Shown here piece by piece: positions 1 to 9,925 of a DNA stretch of 14,506 bases. A program made the position numbers and the translations under genes. The notes beneath the pieces were generated by a model that made no database searches, was not told the DNA's origin, and worked only from the letters and a program-made list of their open reading frames with translations. The DNA comes from Phoronis ovalis (Eukaryota > Phoronida > Phoronidae): positions 1 through 14,506 of the forward strand of contig JAOXYB010031965.1 of the NCBI GenBank assembly GCA_028565635.1, given 5' to 3'. Each line of letters starts with the position of its first letter. The first letter of the stretch is position 1.

Positions 1-416
1 TGAATGACCCCAAAATCAATAGGCTTCATTGTCACAATGCGAGTAATATACGATTTAAGTTTCAAATGGATATCACACTGCCTTCTCGAGATATCTCGAT
101 AACAGTGAATTTGACGCTGCGGTTACAGGGTAAATCCAAAGTACCTCCAGCCTACTGCTGGGGGTACAAAAAAGCTTCCATGTATTACTACCATTTGCAA
201 GGGGATACCCCCAGTATACTTACCAATAACTTCCTATAATTATCACACCTTTTTCAAAACCTTTCACTCTGATGCCAATAATAATAGTGCTCATGAGCAA
301 AGTTGCAGTATTCAATCTTACACAAAGAAGATACACAACCTAAATGTAACATTTCACTTTGTACACACTGCAAGCTTATCTTTTAAAGTATAACAGCAGT
401 TTTGTATTCGGACACA
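1..416. other. Sequence downstream of cyclin B, no gene seen
   Basis: No open frame or exon with recognisable content on either strand. Two small symmetric features are present: a perfect 14-bp palindrome TCGAGATATCTCGA at 86-99, and a 9-bp inverted repeat CTGGGGGTA (158-166) with TACCCCCAG (206-214), separated by 39 bases. If cyclin B uses the distal poly(A) hexamer, its transcript ends near 390-400 and the rest is intergenic. Confidence 0.4.
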
Positions 417-1103
417 TTTATTTCCACAAAAAGTATACACATATAAAGTAGCATATCAAATACACGGTCAAATCACTAAAAGAGGACTAATGACAAGATG
501 TCACTTAAAATGTCTATAAAATCTATTCCATGTAAAAGTTAACGAAATAACATTATTCTAAGTCTTCTTTTGTTTAAAGCCGTATAACTAAAATGATTCA
601 CCGTGCTTAGTTCACATGATATATAAATATAATTAGTAAGAACTATTTACAAAGTTCATAATTATCATCTTGGCACATATTTTCACCATGCATCCATGCT
701 AAAAGTATTTGTATCCCGACAGCTTATCTGTAGTCGCAGAGGCACTTTATTCTAAAATGTTGATCAGACTCAGTACCAGTTTTAAAATCATGCTATTAAA
801 ACTTTCGGACATAATAATAAAAATATGCAAGCAATTTCCAAGAAAGCATGGACTCCATTAAAATAATAAAATAACTTCAGAACACAGGTGCAGAATATCA
901 ATTGTCTCTGAGATGCGACACATACAAGTTTCACGAAAGTGATAAAAGCCACTGCTGAGCTACGGGGACGAGAGCTTCTATCATTTGCAACTTGTATTAT
1001 CCCACTGGCTAATAAAGAGAGCGCAAGCCGAACATTCCTGTTCTATTGAGGATAACAATCACGCCATCACATGCACACCATTTACTTCAAGATGAAAGCA
1101 GCT
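417..1103 (-). promoter_or_regulatory. Cyclin B 3' UTR with poly(A) signals and maternal-mRNA control motifs
   Basis: Read on the minus strand after the cyclin B stop. AATAAA hexamers occur at 751-746 and 422-417. CPE-type TTTTAT occurs at 947-942, 871-866, 822-817 and 521-516, and the variant TTTTAAT at 801-795. A Pumilio consensus TGTAAATA lies at 651-644. Several CPEs fall 50 to 120 bases upstream of the nearer hexamer, and one lies about 95 bases upstream of the farther one. In vertebrate cyclin B mRNAs this arrangement controls cytoplasmic polyadenylation. AT-rich sequence makes single CPE matches cheap, so the exact UTR end and the function are inferred. Confidence 0.5.
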
Positions 1104-4100
1104 TCACGAGGCCTTTGCTAGATCATGAATGTAGACAGTTTTTAACTCGGGAATGCAGCTGATCTTCATAAACTTTGAACTTTGGTACTTCTGGCGTATG
1201 GCCTGTAATGCAGAATTACTGAACACTGAAGATTGTCAAGATACTAGATGTTATCACAGTTTTCGTGTTTTAGAAATTAAAATCATCAGAGATTTGTTCT
1301 CAGACAGAAGTCTTAAGGGAAATCCGAATCAAAACTCAGCATTTGATATCAAGAAATTATTAACACTTGTAGCTGTGTTTATACACAGTACTGCAACAAC
1401 AAATTTTTATTTCTGAATGCATGAATTGATTCTACTATTTCCACTGACAGCTAGGTAATTAAATTTTGTTCCAGTTATTAGCGCCAGTGGCAACAAAAAT
1501 TGTAATCGAGAATTTTGCAAGAAAGGCAGCAACTCACAGTGAGTTTACTTGCTTCTGACTTCACAACAAGATGAGCAATCTTTCTCATGATAGGCAATAG
1601 ATATTTTTCACTGTACTTGCTGTAGTGTAAAAGTGTGTCATTCTAAAAAATATTAATATCATAGTACCACGTCACAATGAAACAGCTTATAAAACAGTAA
1701 GATGAAACAGCTGAAAATTTGAGGTATCCTCAGATACTGGTATAGACATGTTCTGCCAGAGTTGATCAATAACAAGCAGAACCTGTTAACATGGTTTTGT
1801 TGTGCCAAACCCAGGGACCATTCTAATTGTCACCAGTTTGTTAAAAACCACGTTAAAAATGGGGTATAATTAACAGGAAAAAGAATGTCATATTATTAAT
1901 GGGAGTGATAACTAACTACTAATTATAATTAGAATGCCCATGAACTAACAGATGGATTTTTGATCAAGGCATTAGCAGCCCTACACGACACTGTTCTTTC
2001 TGAGACATAATGTTTACATACAAGTAGGAAAGAGAATGACTTAAACATATGTTGCTTGTAGAAAAGCATAAGACTGTTAAGAGAAAAATTTTCAGTGCCA
2101 AATTCAATAGGGTCTATTATAACAACTGGTTACATATTTCAGATCTGTACAGTGCACATTTTGTCTCTCGCATGTAGCAAGAAAAAACTACTTACCCAAT
2201 GGCTGTCATCTAGCACCTTCATTGCAAGACAAAGACCTGCTGCAGCAATTTCTGATGGATGATATTGCACCAAGGTGTAGTCTGTGATTGTGATCTCCAT
2301 TAGGTATTTGGCAAGCGTGTGCTTTGTGGCATCAACCTAAATTTGTCAAACATTATTGGAATGCACTGGCTGGAGTTACTTGTGCTTGTGAATGGTTATT
2401 GCAAATTCAAAAAACAATGCTGGGAACACTTGGGTGATGAGCAGTGCCTCTGCAAATGTCCAGCGGTGGTAAAATAAGTATGCGTTGAATATTATAATAA
2501 CACAGGAGTCTTTGCAGAACGAAAAATAACTATTAAGGCTAAGTCGGATTTTTCACGAATTTTTATTTAAACGGTGACGAGGGTCCGACTTAGCCCAACA
2601 TGTAAATGAGCCTCCTGGAACAATCATATAGCAATCTATTTTTTTGTTCCTTACCCCTCCAGCTTTAGAGTTCCTCCTTAAGAAATGCAGGGGCAGGGGT
2701 CTACCAATGTTGAAGTCTAATGTTCTTAAAATCACACATTCCATCTTTCTAATGTCAGACTTTGTGTAGGCATTATCTGTGATGTATACAAAATCTGCAA
2801 TTTCTGGGGCGTACATTTCTTCATACTTGGATGCGACTAGCATGCTGGTGACACCGACTAGCTGTAATTTACTTTTTGAAACTTCCTGGTTCTAAAACGG
2901 GCATAAGATAATTATGTCTAAATTAGTTCCCACGTGCCAATTTTGGAAAGCATGTGTTACTGAATGACATTGAACAGAATGATACAACCTTCAGCAACCC
3001 GAGACAAGCACATGTTGCTTTTTTGCAAACGGAAATGAGATGCTACCTGTTTGAACAGTCGTTCCATCAAGCACTAGTACTAAGAGGGACATTTTTTATC
3101 CTTTCTTCCAAAGAAATTCAAACCATTATTGAAGAAGCATTGGTTAATATAAATTGGGGGTTGGGGATATAAAGCTTGAAGTATTAAAGAGAGGGATTGT
3201 GCAAATCTAGACTAACCTGTAGGAATCTGTCAATAATTCCAACGGTCAGGTAAAGTGTTTCTTGGAGGAGATGGAACCGAGAATGAACCTGTACCAACCA
3301 ATCAATGAGAATACCGCGCATGCGACCGTTGACCTCACAACCTTCAAGGTAGTTAGCTCGCACACACTGTTCCACCTAGAAACAATGATATGCCATAATT
3401 AATAAAAAAGCCACACCTCTTACAATAGAGAAAGTTTTACTTGGCATTAAAAGCAGACGTGGCAGTAATGAAGGAACGATTAACAAACCATCGCCTGATC
3501 AGGGAGTCAAAAACAGTAAAGGAAATACTACAAAGAAATAGTTACAAATCAGTTCTATTGTCATGTTATACCAAGTCAAGTGTTCCTACCTCTAATTCCC
3601 TCATGTAATCATAGATGTCATTAACATATTCACTGACAAGTTGCGGATTGTCGTAGTCATTCTGATCAATATCTTCTACATTCAATCTCGAGAATGCCTG
3701 TGTTTTATCTGTGCTGATGTCCATCGGTGACACCTTGTAGGAAAATAGTATAGTGTAATAATTAAGCTTAGAACAGAAGAGTACAATATTAATATGGATT
3801 ACGAAAGCCATAGCTTAATGAAGGGACAATGTAATGGAGCTGATACCAGTGTTTATGACTGGGTGCAAACATCTTAATTGCTAAGGGAAAAATAGTGTCT
3901 GAATTTTGTCAGAAATAATAATTAAACAATTAGTTTCAATTAAAACCCATTTATTTTGGAAGCTGTCACTTGTAACAATTAGATATACAAAGTAATATAC
4001 ATGTACCTTTTTTGATGTCAGTTGATCTAAGGCTGTGCTGGCTGTGTTTTTTGTCATTTTGGGTTTTGTCATTTCAGCTTTTATAGCCTAAAACATAACC

Positions 4101-5010
4101 AGAGTAAAACATAATTATGATCTAGTTTGTACAATTGTACAGTGGATGGTAATGTGACTTCACCTAAGATACCACAACTGTGCTGAAATTGTTTACTCAT
4201 AGATTTATAGAAAGTAACAGATAATTGAATAAAACTGCAGGAGATTTATACAACTGAGTGACAACTTTGTTTCATGAATCAACTACTCAGTGGAAATTAA
4301 AAGGCTGTTTGTGCCAAGTAAGCCATTGGTCACAACAATGCATGTACATTCTGAAGAACGGAAATTTAATTTTAATGCTAAACTAGACTAATACTTTTAC
4401 CGAAGATGACAGCAGTTGAAATGCTTCAGCTACCGGTACATTATTCTATTATGGCAGCTGAAGGCTATACTACATTTCAAACTATTCTACAAAATTTCAT
4501 TTGAATAGGTATCCATGATTTTTTTATATTAAAGTTTGGTCTATTTCAGATAGCAAAACCCATGGCCATGTGGGTACTTCATGTTTCCAGGACTAAAGAA
4601 CTTATCAATTTATGTCTTAGGAACTGTTTTCTGTTGGAACAGGTTCAAAAAAATTTGAATATTCACACCTTCTTTGCGATATCTATAGCCCTGTTTTCAT
4701 TATTTCCTATGTCACCTAGGGCGGCTCTTTGCGTCTTTTTTGTCGCATTGAAATTCTTTCCTTGTAGAACATTCTCACAATTATTCAACCTGAATGTACC
4801 GGTCTAAAATAAATAAATTAATATTATATCATGAGTAGTGTGGTATATCTATAAGTGGAAATACGAAGCCCATAAAAGAGCACGCTTCCTATTCCAATTT
4901 AAAAACCACTCCATTTTGACTTTCAAGTTTCATTTACTTTTGAACTGCATATTCCACGAAATATTTTAGAATATACTTACAGGGTTTGTACTAATTCTTG
5001 ACAGAGCCAT
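1104..5010 (-). CDS. CCNB: G2/mitotic-specific cyclin B (B1/B2 type), complete, nine coding exons
   Basis: Regulatory subunit of CDK1 that drives mitotic entry and is destroyed by APC/C at anaphase. Coding exons in transcript order: 5010-4981, 4803-4669, 4087-4007, 3733-3590, 3375-3217, 2891-2655, 2336-2196, 1642-1538, 1202-1104. Every junction is GT-AG and every intron is phase 0; together they give 376 residues plus a TGA stop. The start ATG has A at -3 and G at +4. A destruction box RAALGDIGN lies at residues 36-44. The cyclin N-box (about 115-250) contains [13 protein letters not shown] at 149-161, IIDRFLQ at 177-183 and [11 protein letters not shown] at 204-214. [11 protein letters not shown] at 252-262 marks the start of the C-box and the B1/B2 subtype rather than B3. 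The C-box continues with [19 protein letters not shown] and KFMKIS. Length is slightly under the vertebrate 398-433. B1 and B2 cannot be separated by eye. Confidence 0.96.
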
Positions 5011-5096
5011 TTTGCACTCTCTCTTCTATCAACAGTATAAAAACTTTTAGAACTGGTTAGTCTATTATTTTGCACCTATCAGTTCACCAAAGCACC

Positions 5097-5204
5097 TTCA
5101 AATGAATCACGTATTCTTTCCCTTCACCTGATTCAAACAATTCCGGGGTCGCGTCTGATTGGATACATTTTCTTGTTGTTATCATATTCTGTTCGCTGAT
5201 TGGA
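5097..5204 (-). promoter_or_regulatory. Cyclin B promoter: two NF-Y CCAAT boxes and two CHR-like motifs
   Basis: On the minus strand, TCCAATCAG occurs twice, at 5204-5196 and 5163-5155. Both lie inside identical 11-base words CTGATTGGATA on the plus strand, 41 bp apart. Downstream towards the cyclin B start are TTTGAA at 5137-5132 and 5102-5097, and the ATG is at 5010. CCAATCAG matches the NF-Y consensus. Multiple CCAAT boxes followed by a CHR (TTTGAA), bound by DREAM/B-MYB complexes, is the known layout of G2/M promoters such as vertebrate CCNB1 and CCNB2. Identity and spacing are seen; factor binding is inferred. Confidence 0.65.
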
Positions 5205-5360
5205 TATAACTGAATGCGATTGCCACGCTACATCATTGCTTAATTAATTATTTTTATGATTTTCTAATTAGTTGACTTGCTTTCTTACTTTTCTCATGTT
5301 TTTGCTAATGCATTAACTTTCTCTAAATAATAAGGCTGAATAAGAATTTTAAAAACATAC

Positions 5361-5399
5361 CTGCGCAGCCTCGCTGCGCAGTATAGCGGGAAGTTTGAA
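5361..5399 (+). promoter_or_regulatory. Promoter of the divergent gene: paired CTGCGCAG palindromes and a CDE/CHR-like composite
   Basis: Two copies of the self-complementary octamer CTGCGCAG lie at 5361-5368 and 5374-5381, resembling NRF-1 half-sites (TGCGCA). They are followed by TAGCGGGAAG and then TTTGAA at 5394-5399. A GC-rich CDE a few bases before a CHR (TTTGAA) is the bipartite repressor element of G2/M genes such as CDK1 and CDC25C. Here it directly abuts the proposed ATG at 5400, so either the leader is extremely short or transcription starts upstream and the match is partly coincidental. Confidence 0.5.
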
Positions 5400-8300
5400 A
5401 TGGCGGAAGTGAGATTTTCAGAAATTCAAAGGTTTGTTTAGGAGTTAGGTAATTTCAGATCCTACAGAGTAGGGCCATTTAGCGTAGATCCCGGTAGTAA
5501 CTTGTAGTAAGACTAATCCTGGTATAGTAGTGTCATGTATCCCGAGTATGCTTCCATTATCAGCCATGGATGATAATCACACTAGAACGTCAATTCCGAT
5601 GTCGATGATAACATAAATCATAATCATAATTCCCGCGGGCAGTCAAAATGAAAGTGGGTATGCATGTTTCAACAAAATTTCGCGTGAAAGGTTATGTTTT
5701 TCGAACCGCCGGCACGTAACGCGCTTAGGGTCTGTTTTTTGGGCTAAAATCACGAAAAGGGGTGTTTTTTTGGAGGTGTGACACTTCGTTAGGGGTGTTT
5801 TTTCCCCAAAATCACTTAAGGGTGTAATTTAAAAAAACCCCCACTTCCTTCGGGGTGTATTTTTGCAGAATTTCACTTCGTTAGGGGCTTTTTTGAAAAG
5901 CCATGTTGGAACATGGGTACCCACTTTTATATTGACTGCCCCCCTGGGCATAATTCATATTGTCATGGCTTAAAGGTATGCATACTTACCATACCATGAA
6001 AATTAAAGAAAGTGAGTCAACTGCTGAAAGAGACAAATGAAGTATAATTACTGTAAACCCTATTTATCTTGTAATATAACTAGGACATATGTACTTATTT
6101 ATTCTGTTTTATGTCCATTGCATTATATGCACTGTAGTTTGTAGTATACATTGCACATGTAATTCAAGGGGTCAGTACAATTATTACTATAAATGAACAG
6201 AGACAATATATATATCATAATCTAAAAAGTGGTTTTCTGGGGTGGTTTTACTATTTAGTATTTGAATAAAAGGGGAAATCAATGCTAAAAAGTACTGTGT
6301 GCACAGTCTCTAAACTCTACACATGCTATCTTATAAAAGAAATGTTTAAAATTAATAACATCATCTCTCTTGGCATAGCAGACAGTGGGAAATATATGAA
6401 ATCAATTTGCCGGACCATATCATGGCTTAATTAGGAAAATTAGATATAACATGTTATTTCCAATAACAGAGTAGATATCTTCAATAGTAGGCACTTTTTA
6501 ATAAGTTATTGAAATTAATTGAAATCAATACAAAACGCTATCTGTGTCAAGACTGTAGTTGAGTAAAATCACTGGGATGTATCACGGATAGTACAGTGTG
6601 CAATGTCAGTGTCCAGGATTTATTCAGTCTCATACCATATGTACAACAATATGTGTAAGTAATAAATAGGCCAGGTTTTAGGTATTTTGCTTTGTCTTTT
6701 ATAATGACATGTTGACACTTCATGTAATTTAGCATACAAGTAGATTGTTTGTGGATAATATGTAAAATAACATTGGAATTGGTTGATTTCACTTTGTAGA
6801 GAAGCAAGTAATTTATCTAGGCAACCATTAACCGTGTTGGAGAAGAAGAAAGGAATTAATTCTGAAGATGCCAGTATATCAAAGGCGACATTTAACCAAG
6901 TCAAGGTTAGTATAAGTGTTTCTACCCAGTAAAGAGTCACAACTTGATTTGCATATCATTTTGTCTTCAGATTTCACTTGGTTTAATTTCAACAAAAACA
7001 ATGTAAAAATAATTTTTTTATATTCTACTTTAAAGTTTGAAATTAATTGTTACCTTTGGCTTCGTTATGTAATGGAACACTAACCATGGGGATATGAAGC
7101 TAGAACTAACCTTGAATTTCAATAAGATATAAGGAATGAATTTACTAAACTTCTAATATATTCAAGACTCCCAATTAAGCGATTTTCAAAAAAAACACAA
7201 ATTTGTTTTTCAAATATGCATAGGGTAACTTGTAATAATGATCTAATTTAATAGCTTTATTGACTAGAAAGTATTGAGAACATTTCTGGTTAATGAATAG
7301 CTTATTCAAAAAGCAAGAATGCTAGCTTGCACAATGTAATAAATTCTTGTGATTTTATCTTTCAGACTCAACTGGCTAGCTGCAAATATACATACACAGG
7401 TCTTGAGACACGGACACTATTTCTAGAAAATCTAGAAAATGTGGACAAGAATAATTGGCCAAAACCAGAAAGGGCAGGTACTGAGACCATCACACAGTAA
7501 AGTACAGTCCAAATACTACCAGTTTAGGGAAATTACAATACTATAGATTGTATTCATTTTGGTACACCATCTTATGCATGCAAATAGTTTATTAACCAAT
7601 TCATTTTTATGTCAACGCACTGAGTAAACCAGAGACCTTTAGTTTGTTTTGATATATATTCTTCATGTAGAAATTGGCAGAAACTGAAAGTCTCTGGGTT
7701 ATTCAAAGTGACGTCAATCTTATGCACGTTTGTGATTGACAGAAAAAAATTGGATTAATACTAAGTTGTTTAATTTCTGTAATTATATGACATGTTCTAT
7801 TTATTATGCTAAAAGTAGCACTTCGCAAAGCTAGAAACATTTGATTAAAATGTATCTCTGTGTACATTGCAGTGATATGTTTGTATTACACAGGGTATGC
7901 TAGTATTCAGAAATCTTGATGGAAGAGCTAAGTATCTAATTTGCCAGGGATCAATCAGCCAACGAATGCAGTTTTTCTTCAGCCACCCACAGAAAAAAAA
8001 TGTAAAATGCCTTACCCCATATTTTATTCCTCACTAATTCACCATGTTTTAAAAAGAGCTGTTCTTAAAATTTTGATATATAGTTTAGAATAATATATAG
8101 TATTTTACGCCAGTACTCACTGGTCCAAGCAAGACATTGGAGTTTACTGTCAGCTTGTTTTTACTTAATGTGGTCTGATACTAAATTTACAGATGCATCA
8201 CTGAAAGAAGCATCAAGAAGTCTGAGGAAGTTAAAAGATGAGATTGCCGACTGTAGAAATAATGTGGAGGAGGGGATATGTAAAGCTGACGAAAAATATA

Positions 8301-8553
8301 AAGAATATGAAATGAAAATAGAACAGCTTAACAAAATCCTAGCTGACACAGAAAAACAGGTAAATCAATCTTCATCCTTGTGTTTTAGGTTGAGGCTTTC
8401 TTTGAATTCCAGACATTACTATAAAACAGTTGAAGTTCAAATGTTTCATACATGATTAAATGTCTTTAATAAGATAGTTTTTATAGTACTGACATTTCAT
8501 TGTGTAAACAGTTGTAGAAGTCCTCAAGTTCCAGAATACTAAAACAGACTTAA
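5400..8553 (+). CDS. Small coiled-coil protein of unknown family, divergent from cyclin B
   Basis: I do not recognise this protein. Exons were joined by splice-site and phase agreement: 5400-5431, 6800-6905, 7366-7477, 8193-8359, then a short terminal exon. The first four give 139 residues beginning MAEVRFSEIQREASN. The junctions are consistent: phase 2, 0, 1, 0. The last exon is either 8518-8553 (adds KSSSSRILKQT, 150 residues) or, with the acceptor six bases earlier, 8512-8517 (adds one Leu, 140 residues). Residues 1-46 are polar. Residues 47-83 hold a hydrophobic, aromatic stretch around YTYTGLETRTLFLENLENV. Residues 84-139 are a charged heptad-like helix (LRKLKDE, KIEQLNKIL) typical of a coiled coil. 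No transmembrane segment or signal peptide is visible. Size, coiled coil and promoter make a kinetochore or spindle component plausible, but this is inference. Confidence 0.68.
5633..5948. mobile_element. hAT-like non-autonomous DNA transposon (MITE) in intron 1
   Basis: A 316-bp element flanked by an exact 8-bp direct duplication CATAATTC (5625-5632 and 5949-5956). Long terminal inverted repeats start GGGCAGTCAA: the left arm 5637-5673 and the reverse complement of 5905-5941 match at 32 of 37 positions. The right tip reads CCCAGGGGGGCAGTC when reverse-complemented, and CAGGG tips with 8-bp target duplications are typical of the hAT superfamily. No coding sequence fits inside, so it would need a transposase supplied elsewhere. 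It lies in intron 1 of the coiled-coil gene and breaks no exon. Confidence 0.85.
5713..5902. repeat. Internal tandem array of about 31-bp units inside the MITE
   Basis: Six diverged units start at 5713, 5751, 5782, 5813, 5842 and 5874 (steps of 38, 31, 31, 29 and 32). The core is CACTTCGTTAGGGGTGTTTTTT followed by a spacer, shown in two consecutive pieces: CACTTCGTTAGG, then GGTGTTTTTT. The array fills most of the space between the two inverted repeats. Confidence 0.8.
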
Positions 8554-8775
8554 CCACCAATATAACTTTTAAAATACTTTGACTTTTATATTTGGCACAT
8601 ATTCAAACCTAACATGCTAAACTGTTTGTGATGGGCAGTGCAACAACAAACATCTATGCAGACAATTCCAAAGCTAACAGAAATCACAGACTCATAAACT
8701 GACACTTCAAACTCTAGTGTTAGTTATACAACAAACTTTTAGGATTTGAGCATAACATTATTTAACAATTTCTAG

Positions 8776-8786
8776 AATAAAATAAA
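8776..8786 (+). terminator. Candidate poly(A) signals of the small coiled-coil gene
   Basis: Two overlapping AATAAA hexamers at 8776-8781 and 8781-8786, about 225 bases past the proposed stop. Another AATAAA lies at 9157-9162. The choice between them cannot be made from sequence alone. Confidence 0.4.
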
Positions 8787-9530
8787 ATTAACGCATGTAC
8801 ACAGGCACTTTTTTTATAAAGAACAGACAACAAAGTAAGGATTTTTTTATAAAAAACGGTACCTGTTGCTAGACCCTGTTTTTTCATTAAAAACAAAGTC
8901 CATGTTACTGCCCTTGTTTACGCATAACCCTCGTATAACTGTACTAGGTGTTTGTAGGTATTCAGTGTTATGGTATTTCGTTATAAAAACAATTCCCAAA
9001 TGCATTCCTTAACACATGGATATGCTAAAATAGTACGTCAAAATGTGCTTGACTTCACCTAACATTACATCCGACCTATTGTACATTATTTTCCAAAGTT
9101 GGTTAACTAAGTGGGTTGTTGTGTATGGCATGATACTGTAGCCCTGTACACACCACAATAAATTTCCCAATAGCCTTTGATGTATTTTTCACCAATTTTG
9201 CACATTCACAATTTTCAAATTGTACATTCAGTGGCCTTCTGGCAGTTAGAGACACAAAATATAACTGAAAACCAGCAATATATGCAATTATTGACAGGGA
9301 ACATCCATCAGAAAAAAATTACTTGAAGTACATTTCCTATTGCAATTACCATCTTTGCTCCAATCCAGCCAGTAGATGTCGCTTCCACCAGTCAAAGTAA
9401 AATATTTAAAGCCCCATTTAAAACTAATTTTTGAGCCTCAGTTCTGGCAATTTTCGATTCAAAAAGTGTCTAATTTATCCAAAAAAAAACACGGCATGTT
9501 TTGATGACAAGGACAACATTTTTAATTACA

Positions 9531-9566
9531 AGCAGTTTGTCCACCTTAAGCAGTTTGTCCACCTTA
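9531..9566. repeat. Perfect 18-bp tandem duplication
   Basis: AGCAGTTTGTCCACCTTA occurs twice back to back (9531-9548, 9549-9566), followed by a degenerate partial copy AACAGTCTACC at 9567-9577. It is noncoding on both strands and probably arose by replication slippage. Confidence 0.9.
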
Positions 9567-9925
9567 AACAGTCTACCAAATAAATGATCTCTGCATGTGG
9601 GGAAATTCTATTTTCTACTCTTATATGATCACTGCTAGCGTGGCCTTCTAAAGCTAATTTGAGTGGTGAGTAAACATGGAAGCTTGATCCAGCACCTTGC
9701 AGGCTTCCAATTCCCCTACATAAGGAATCCTATCATTTTCTTGATAAAAGAAAGCATTTGCAAACTCTTTGTCTGTCATTTTGACCAAAATTACACTCAT
9801 TTTTAATCCACACGGCCAAACCCAAAAAAAAAGGGACAAAGAAGCAGAAAAAGTGCATATTACTGTAATATGCTGTATGAACTGTATTAGGGTTAAGGGT
9901 GGGTGCCAAGGCATACAATAATTGA

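Larger units (their letters stand above)
5432..6799 (+). other. Intron 1 of the small coiled-coil gene
   Basis: The donor is AAAG/GTTTGT and the acceptor TTTGTAG/AGAAG. At 1368 bases it is the longest intron in the window. Besides the MITE at 5633-5948 it contains AT-rich sequence in which I see no further exon. The open frames on the opposite strand near 6547-6940 show no family features. Confidence 0.6.
8554..9925. other. Tail-to-tail intergenic region, including the 3' UTRs of both flanking genes
   Basis: The plus-strand gene ends near 8553 and the minus-strand gene ends at 9926, so this interval holds both 3' ends. I see no exon-like coding stretch. Plus-strand poly(A) hexamers are at 8776-8786 and 9157-9162. 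For the minus-strand gene, ATTAAA occurs at 9807-9802 and 9526-9521. An 18-bp tandem repeat lies at 9531-9566. Confidence 0.5.

Noticed and set aside
1153-1416. Plus-strand 87-codon open frame
   Set aside because: It overlaps the last cyclin B exon (1104-1202) in antisense and shows no protein features.
2954-3172. Plus-strand 72-codon open frame
   Set aside because: It lies wholly within a cyclin B intron, has no recognisable content and has no matching splice or promoter signals.
4562-4807. Plus-strand 81-codon hydrophobic open frame
   Set aside because: It is the antisense shadow of the cyclin B destruction-box exon (4669-4803).
5713-5902. CRISPR-like array
   Set aside because: The units are diverged, AT- and G-rich tandem repeats without unique spacers, and they lie inside transposon ends in an animal genome.
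6547-6940. Two overlapping minus-strand open frames
   Set aside because: They are antisense to the end of intron 1 and to exon 2 of the plus-strand gene, and are low in complexity with no family features.
7898-7990. Possible extra exon after the acceptor CACAG at 7889-7893 of the plus-strand gene
   Set aside because: In the phase required by the upstream donor it meets TGA within ten codons, whereas skipping to 8193 keeps the frame open.
8360-8389. Thirty-base intron candidate (GTAAAT to TTTTAG)
   Set aside because: It is too short for normal animal splicing, and the sequence after it has no coding character.
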